64,000 nucleotides of DNA. Origin: Anticarsia gemmatalis (lineage: Eukaryota; Arthropoda; Insecta; Lepidoptera; Erebidae). The notes beneath the pieces were generated by a model, which saw only the letters and a program-made list of their open reading frames with translations, had not been told where the DNA came from and made no database searches. The stretch is from assembly GCF_050436995.1 (NCBI RefSeq), contig NC_134754.1, positions 2,473,001 to 2,537,000 on the forward strand, read 5' to 3'. Position 1 is the stretch's first letter. Every line of letters starts with the position of its first letter. Position numbers and translations under genes: made by a program. Shown here in pieces: positions 57,501-64,000 of the stretch.

Positions 57501-58804
57501 ATAGACTTTTCATTTAATTTAATTTTCTTTTTATGCTGTGTTATGGCATGTTGTAGCGTAAAGTTGCAAGTGTACTAAGTTTCCAAATGGGAGCTTTTAC
57601 GAGCTATGTAGACATGCCCAATGAACAAACGTTTAACTGCTTCAATATAAGATAATTCACGTAGAAGATTAGATCGTTTAATACTCCATTAAGTACTAGA
57701 GACGTCAGCTATTACTTTCAAAGAGAATGGTAGCGCACCTAGTGCCCTAACATCACTCAAAGGTCTGTTCTAATTTATACTTGTCTGCAATTAAATAGTT
57801 CAGTTTACTGAGATCTTTATTATTCAGTCACGTTTTCTTGTCTTTGTAGTATCCTCATGAAACTGGCTCAGTTCTCATAACTCGATTAAACCTTGGAATG
57901 TGATTAGACATTCCTTTACACCCGTTCACTTTACATCTTTGTTATTTAAATTACTTAATCGTTTGATTTTTATGCGAATTATTTAATCTTTAGCTCCACT
58001 AGTTATTATTTTTTACGTATCTAACTGTTTAGTGAAGTTAGACGTGAGAATATTTCTTTTAAGGCGCTAAATGAAAGCTAATTTAACAACTACTAATCAA
58101 CGCTAAGTGCATTTATTACATCACAAGTCCATCTGTTCAGAGGACGTTACTGTGTTGTTGAACGTAATTATTTTTATAATAGCACCGGAACTTTAAACAC
58201 AACATTAAAGAGATAGTATCGCCGACAGACTGCAGATTCTCACTTGGCCATGATTAGCAACATCCCGACACCGCTGTCATTAATCATTAGCCGAGCTTTC
58301 CATCTATACTTATCTTACTCATTTGTAACCCTAATGACCCTTATTACCTGCAAAATAAGACTTAAAGTACAATGTTTTGAAGGAAATACAGACGTACTCG
58401 CAAAGTAATGATAGTGGTGCGCATGTGCCTTATTACGAACTGTTTAAGTTTCAAATAGTTTGCTGGATGCTAACGGATGCAAAATCGTGTAAGCTGCTCA
58501 ACGGCGGATGGATGCAGGCACGACTTGCTTTCCTGTTATGTTCAGCTTTTTTACTTGTTTGATACCAGTTTTAAATAGCAATGTTACATAAAACATTCAT
58601 TGTACAGTTTTATTTTTATCTAGGCACAGCAAAAACGTTTAGCCGTGCACTTTGACGCGGGTGGAAACAATATTCAAGTGTTTTTGTTCGGTTTTAAAGT
58701 TTAAATATCGCTGAAGTCTATTGTGCGATATTATATTCGTTAATTTTAAGAACAACCTTGCTTTTTCTAACGAATCTTAAATAATAAATTCTCTTTTGTT
58801 ACAG
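54506..58804. other. Probable intron between candidate exons
   Basis: It lies between donor 54500 and acceptor 58804. An inverted tRNA-like word (near 55214) suggests a SINE remnant. The 81-codon minus frame at 55751 and the 64-codon plus frame at 56686 lack support. Confidence 0.45.
57225..57296. promoter_or_regulatory. E2F-like and CTGTCA-type motif cluster
   Basis: TTGGCGGGAAC, TTGGCGCCATTT and CTGTCAGTTTGACATGG lie within 70 bases, a combination similar to the region near 19650. Possible promoter; no exon is recognised next to it. Confidence 0.2.
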
Positions 58805-58861
58805 ACGCAAAGAATGGATTGCGGAGCCAATGAGCTGGGCAGGAAACTGCGAATTGATCAG
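58805..58861 (+). CDS. Candidate host coding exon (57 bases), unrecognised protein
   Basis: A strong acceptor (TCTCTTTTGTTACAG, ending 58804) and a donor (CAG then GTAACG) bound 57 bases. Entered in phase 2 from 54499, the frame reads RKEWIAEPMSWAGNCELI and leaves in phase 2. Frame 0 is also open (TQRMDCGANELGRKLRIDQ), but the phase-2 reading follows naturally from the exon at 54351. The next exon is either beyond this window or not identified. Confidence 0.5.
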
Positions 58862-61800
58862 GTAACGGTTTAGTAACTTAATAATCGCTTACAGCTCAAT
58901 AACCATAACAGGACTATAAATGCTTTGAAATATATAGTAATAATTAACGAATAGTGACAATTCAATTAAGACAACGATTTCACAGTTATATAATAATCGA
59001 TTTAAAAACTGACAGCACTAAGTGGCTGCCCTTTGATTAGTAGCGCGGGGAAAAAAGACAATCATCCATAGATAATCACTCTCTCGATGGACATAAGTGT
59101 CATGTGTGTCAGCTGTCAAATTGACGTTAGTGACGTAACCGGTTCGGCACACCTGTCGGTAAAAAGTAGACTATTCTATCAGCTGTTAGTGGGTTAGTAT
59201 TTATTAGTTGCAATTATAAACTTGTTGTGGTCTTATTGCGAGCCAATTACTCTGCATTTTATAAGCTTAACTAACCGTTCCGTCGCTGATGGCAGTTCAG
59301 CTTTTTATAGATCTTAATTAGTAGTTATTAGTCAGTTTGGTATTGCAACATATGATAAATGGTAGTCATTAAGATTTAGACACAAGGGTAGACAGTCTTT
59401 TGTTTCGAGTGATTTTTATCTAAGTTAGATACATATCATATTTAAGTATATCTATACATAGTGCTAAGAATAAACCATTATTTTCCTTTTTGCGGTTTAA
59501 TTACCTTGTTAATGGTTAACAACTATTATAGCCAATCCACAAAAAAGTGTTTTTAAGTTTGGAGTAACAAAAAAAACTTTTGTATTTAAACCTGGTTCGT
59601 GTATTTCTATACACGTGTAAAGTCCAGTATTTCTCGTTGTAATCAAAGATCAATAGAGCTAGTTATACCGGGATCAGTTCCATTCAATATCGAATCGTGA
59701 GCGGTTTATGTAACGGTGCACTGCGCGTGAGATGGCTCGATATATCGACCGCCGATTAATCGATTGTACACCACTCATTATTGAAAACGTACGAGTTGGA
59801 GATATCGATTTAGTCGATGTTTAACTTCAATTTATTGTATCTTTTGAAAATACCGGTAACTACGGTATCTTTTTGGTTTTCGTTGTAATGGTAAAGTTTT
59901 TTCAATAATAAAGTATTCTAGGTAGATAGACTAGTAGGTAATAGATATAACTCCAGTAGACGTTAAGAGTTTGAATATCTAAAAGTAACAAATATTTATC
60001 CTTGTTCTTTGGAAGCATTCATTGTTTACAAAAATCAAAAAATACATCAATGATTTACCTAGAAATAGACGTTGATTTCCTGTTAGTTACAGTCACAAAA
60101 CAATAAGAGCAAGGCAACGAGGCGAGATGTAAATAAATAAAATATAAAGAAGCCACTTACCATAAACGACTACCGAAACTATTGCGTAAACACATAATTG
60201 TATAAAAATGTTAAGTTTAAACACTCATTCAATTCAAATAAGCCATGAAATTATAATTACGAAGTTCAATGAACGCAAAAAGGCTATTCTGCCGCAAAAA
60301 GGTCATTATTTCATAGTTGTGACAGACCGTAGAAATATATTAACAAAATGAAAATATGAACTATGTTTAACCGTCATTTATTATACAAGTCGTGCTGGAT
60401 ACTCATTAAATTCGTGTGTGAATTATACCAACACACTAAAATGTAACTTAATCAAAACTTTTTACTCAGAGCCAGCGAAATTGAATCAGCATGTTTCGAT
60501 AGGTTCTCGATTCGACCTCCTTTACATATAGTCGATTGTTCGCACAACGTCGAATCGACATCAATTACTTTACATAACATCATTAGACGGTGTTTATTTT
60601 TTCACTATTTTGTACGTGATGCTACTCTTAAACTGTCATTAGACTGCCTTGCGAATACTTACTACCTACTTTTTAGTCACGAGACTACACGAACTAGATA
60701 TTCATGAGGCATGTGTTTTATTGCATTTTCTCATAGGAAAGAACTGTGGAATTTCTTTGAGAGTCAAGTTGCATACATTACCTGATAACTTTGCGATTTA
60801 TTAACTAGAGTCAGATTATAACTGCAAAACATATGTGAGAATGAAACTTGTATGTTTTCTGAAACCCGAGTTATGGTTTAGCTTTACTATCTGATAGGGT
60901 TGTGGGAATTAGCTGCCGTTTCTAGGCAATTGATAAAGGGATATCTTACACTAACTTGTCCATAAGTAACCGCATATAGCAATTAATGTTTCCTTAGCAT
61001 TTCATCTGTACATTCGTTTGCTGCTTGGAACTTTTAAGTTCCATTTATGCTTCGTATTGAACATAAAAGCTTATCATAATCACTTTTCGCATTGAAAAGC
61101 CTATTTACCACTTTTTTTATAATTAAATCTAAATTAAGTATTCCTTGTCTTATCGTACTTTGACAAATAGGCAAGCTTTCACGACCACCAGCTAGTAATA
61201 TTATATCTGAGGACCACACCGCAGCTTCATTACAATATCTGAATAGCAAACAGCTGAACAAATCGCATTTATAATATTAGTTAGAATTCATTTATATTCA
61301 TATGTCATCAACGGAACCTGTTCGAGATGACAACAAAGCGTTGTACGCGTTTCAAAGCGCTAGTTTAGGATATTTATTACCGCATTGTGAATATAAACCG
61401 TAAGACACAGTGACAGCGATGCTATGCAACGTGACCTAGACAACGTATGGCGAAGTTTAAGGTTAAGCAGATGTCTCTTCGAAGAACTACACGGCGAATA
61501 AGAGTTTATAGTTTTCTACATTTTCCCAATTTACCCAGCGCATTAATACTTTTCTACTTAAATTTTCTATTCCATTCAATCAATTGCATGTCTTTCCAAG
61601 TTAAAAAAAATCTTTGAGTCCTTGAATTTGATGTGACGACCGGTACATTTTATGACTCTTTTATTTTTCCTATCTAGTCTGCACCAGGCCAATATGGTAG
61701 TCTCTAACCTCTCTTTAATTTAGTTGGAGACGCGCCTAGCAGTATGATATTAAATATTTTTTTGTTACCTCACCCAGATTTATTATTCTATTGCATATCG

Positions 61801-62319
61801 AACAATCAAGTATCTTAATGTAGTACAGCGAAGCCGGGAGGTTCGTGGGAACAGACGTATAGTCGAGTCATCGTGTAAGCGCTGTTAGACGTACAGATTT
61901 CTCTTGTCTACCTTCTCTTTCATGTACAGCCCTTGAACTACTAACTTAGTCACACTTGTGCTGCGTTTGAGGAAAATTGTGCAGAAATTATTTTGCGTAC
62001 AATTTACTGCTAGAATTATGCCTGAGATACGTGATCCGGATTTCGTTACTTGCCCTGACCGTATCATACGTGACATCTTATTCAAATTGTTCCCTTGATT
62101 CTTGCTACTTGTTTATTTCTTACTGCACACGATTATGAAAAAGGTTTGGTTTAAATTTGGTAAATTCTTACCACAAAACTCGAACCATTATCTGGATCCA
62201 TCCCAATGTGCCATAACAATCTCTACTAGCTCTGAAAACGTAACAAATTTGGTTTGGGAAACATTTTGATTCGTTACGTTACTGCGAGACTGATAGTGGA
62301 AGTTTCGAACGGTGGTTCG
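58862..62319. other. Non-coding, probable intron
   Basis: CTGTCAAATTGACGT near 59116 and GTTCGGCACACCTGTCGG after it resemble the promoter-like clusters at 19650 and 57225. Minus frames at 61034 and 61885 are unrecognised. Confidence 0.4.
60093..60141 (+). other. Possible terminal exon with poly(A) signal
   Basis: CCTGTTAGTTACAG ends at 60092. A phase-2 entry from 58861 reads twelve codons after the split codon and stops at TAA 60130-60132. AATAAA occurs at 60132 and 60136. It fits as a last exon for a short isoform, but a 3' UTR this compact is unusual, so it may be chance. Confidence 0.15.
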
Positions 62320-62400
62320 ACGTCACAGTGATCCATCACGGACCGGACCGTACCGGCCGGACCGGTCCCCTGAACGGTACACCAGCCATAAGGCGAAGTA
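62320..62400. promoter_or_regulatory. GC-rich patch of overlapping ACCGG words
   Basis: GTTCGACGTCACAG (a CRE-like GACGTCA) is followed by a run built from ACCGG, GGACC and CCGGCC words near 62341-62368. It is either a promoter-type cluster or a small GC-rich simple repeat. No adjacent gene is recognised. Confidence 0.25.
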
Positions 62401-64000
62401 TTACATCCGCACTATATACTAAGAACAAACTGAAATTCTACTATTGACGTTATTTTCGGTAAAGTAGCTGCAGTTTTTCATAAAAATAACTGACTAAAGA
62501 AATTTGATTTAGGTCAATGGTTGGTTTTTTTGGATTACAGTTTTCATTTTCATAAAAACCGTTAATTTTACAGTATGGAACTGCACTTTTATTTATTTCA
62601 TGTTACCAGAAATAATAAAAAAACTTACTCGGTTTTTTTTTAAACTCAATTTTTTCTTTCATATCTTTGAACTATAATTTACAAAAGTCTGGTTTAATTC
62701 TTGCCTCATTTATACATTCCGGACTAATTCAAAATTTTATCGCAAAAGACTAAACTCTTGAACGATATCCCTACATTTTATAGAACCAATATACCTCAAA
62801 GCGATCTAACCATTAACGATATCGGATGTGTACGCGCAGAGTTTTTATTCCACAAACGTTTCCGTTCAACGCTTACCCTTAATGACCGTACCTGTTGCCA
62901 TCAGGTTATACAGGTCTACGATGTGGACTATTGGGTTATGTCCTTTTGATGTTCTGATTGAGCTGTCGTTAAGCCGATGAAGGAAGAATCGACCTGCATC
63001 CGCTGTTTAAAAAGAAATTGACAGCTGTTTTTTACAAGTATTTTTTTTTATTTAGTGTTTGTGCAGCCAGTCGATAACTAAAATTGATGGAACTGTAAAA
63101 AAGCTATGCTTTCCAGCAAAATAAAGTAACTAGGTGTTCATGACTGCTTTGTACTACTAGTATTAATAATGTTTAGCAAACACAAGATGGTAGAGACTTC
63201 AATGTTAGAAGCTGAATAAATACTAATTTCATTATAATTGACTGAAAATCAAAAACTTGACCTAATAACAATTCATAACTTTATCATACTAAGTACAAAA
63301 AACCGGGTTAAAATAAATCCAAACCTATATTTTAAAGTTATACCAGCTTTAAATACTTAAATCAAAATCGATTTTGTTCGTATAATAATTTTAAACTTGA
63401 CAACGCTGCAACAAATTGCTTTAATCTCCACATAAAAAATCAAACCTCAAATTAACTAACCTAACATTAGTTTCATTCATAACATTTCTAAGCTTGTCTT
63501 TACCACTTCCCTTGAACACATGTTTAACAACTTTGACCCTTATCACCTTTGCATTAAAGCCTTTATGATATGCTACAACTTATTTGGTATTAAAATTTGA
63601 TACAGGTATTCAAAATGGTGCGTTCCCTTTTTCGACATCATTCCTTAGAACCAGTTTCTTTGCTTCATTCAGTAAACTTTTTTAGATTCTTTTTTTGAAT
63701 TCTTCGATCATGTAACAGATTTTTAAGACCCTTTTAAATTTAGCGTTTAAGCAGAACTATTTTTTTGTACCCTCCTTTTTCTAATCTTGACAGTTGTTGA
63801 AAACAATAAATCAGTTTTTTGTGAGAATGAGGATGAATTATGATTAACTTTACATAATTACTTGAAGGTTTTCATAAGTATAATTAACGTTAAATTATAC
63901 CTCGCAAGTTGAGGTATGTAATTAAATAATCTAGGCATAGTTGTGTAATAATTATGTCCATATATAACATAAGAGTTATCATTCTCTTCAATCATGGGTT
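62401..64000. other. Non-coding DNA to window end
   Basis: A 63-codon frame at 62758 has no recognised domain. A small hairpin ATACCTC-GCAAGTT-GAGGTAT lies at 63898-63918. Nothing else is seen. Confidence 0.45.

Noticed and set aside
58338..58360. Minus-strand acceptor-donor fusion (TTTTGCAG then GTAATA)
   Set aside because: The donor half is weak and there is no other minus-strand gene evidence nearby.
61885..62085. 66-codon minus-strand ORF with protein-like composition
   Set aside because: No domain, promoter or splice context; length is within chance for this much sequence.
62758..62949. 63-codon plus-strand ORF
   Set aside because: It opens at TTG and has no recognised motif; probably chance.
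1..64000. CRISPR arrays, rRNA genes, bacterial operons, riboswitches
   Set aside because: None seen; tandem repeats here are microsatellites or short duplications without spacers, and the DNA is eukaryotic.

Overview
The window is AT-rich eukaryotic DNA that looks like part of a moth or butterfly (lepidopteran) chromosome. The evidence is its repeats: two near-identical short Helitrons, several copies of a degenerate interspersed repeat with the core CCACTGCTGGGCA, foldback MITEs, and a complete gypsy-type endogenous insect retrovirus (errantivirus) primed by tRNA-Ser. There are no bacterial-style operons, rRNA genes, complete tRNA genes or CRISPR arrays. Most of the window is non-coding intronic or intergenic sequence.

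The only large coding block is one full-length errantivirus at 5618-13227 on the plus strand. It has two 301-bp LTRs that read as identical, a 4-bp target duplication (TGCG), a tRNA-Ser primer site, gag (6300-7541), pol (protease, reverse transcriptase, RNase H and integrase; to 11260) in the -1 frame relative to gag, and env reached by splicing. Gag and pol are open and every catalytic motif is present. Env carries one in-frame TGA (12480-12482) ahead of its membrane anchor. A splice donor at 6113 and an acceptor ending at 11206 fit in frame and give env its own start codon. In unspliced RNA the same start codon opens a five-codon upstream ORF whose stop lies inside the donor.

The host content suggests a plus-strand gene with very long introns. 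Two candidate coding exons, 54351-54499 and 58805-58861, have matching phases and good splice sites. A short candidate first exon (19764-19784) lies about 75 bases downstream of YY1/Pho-like and E2F-like motifs. Three plus-strand sites (4206, 20196, 29364) join a 3' splice site directly to a GTAAG/GTGAG-type 5' splice site and have a second donor 40-60 bases downstream. This is the layout of recursive-splicing exons. I do not recognise the host protein.

Other mobile or structured DNA: a 2.09-kb non-autonomous DNA transposon (38787-40873) with 18-bp terminal inverted repeats, an internal array of about 82 AAATA units and a 157-bp internal hairpin; a 469-bp inverted repeat with ~190-bp arms (42496-42964); two copies of a foldback MITE (22146-22261, 32805-32909) and one of another (51238-51410); retroposon 3'-end fragments (14468, 17705); and CpG-rich clusters at 2815-2880, 43555-43655 and 62320-62400 that may mark promoters.
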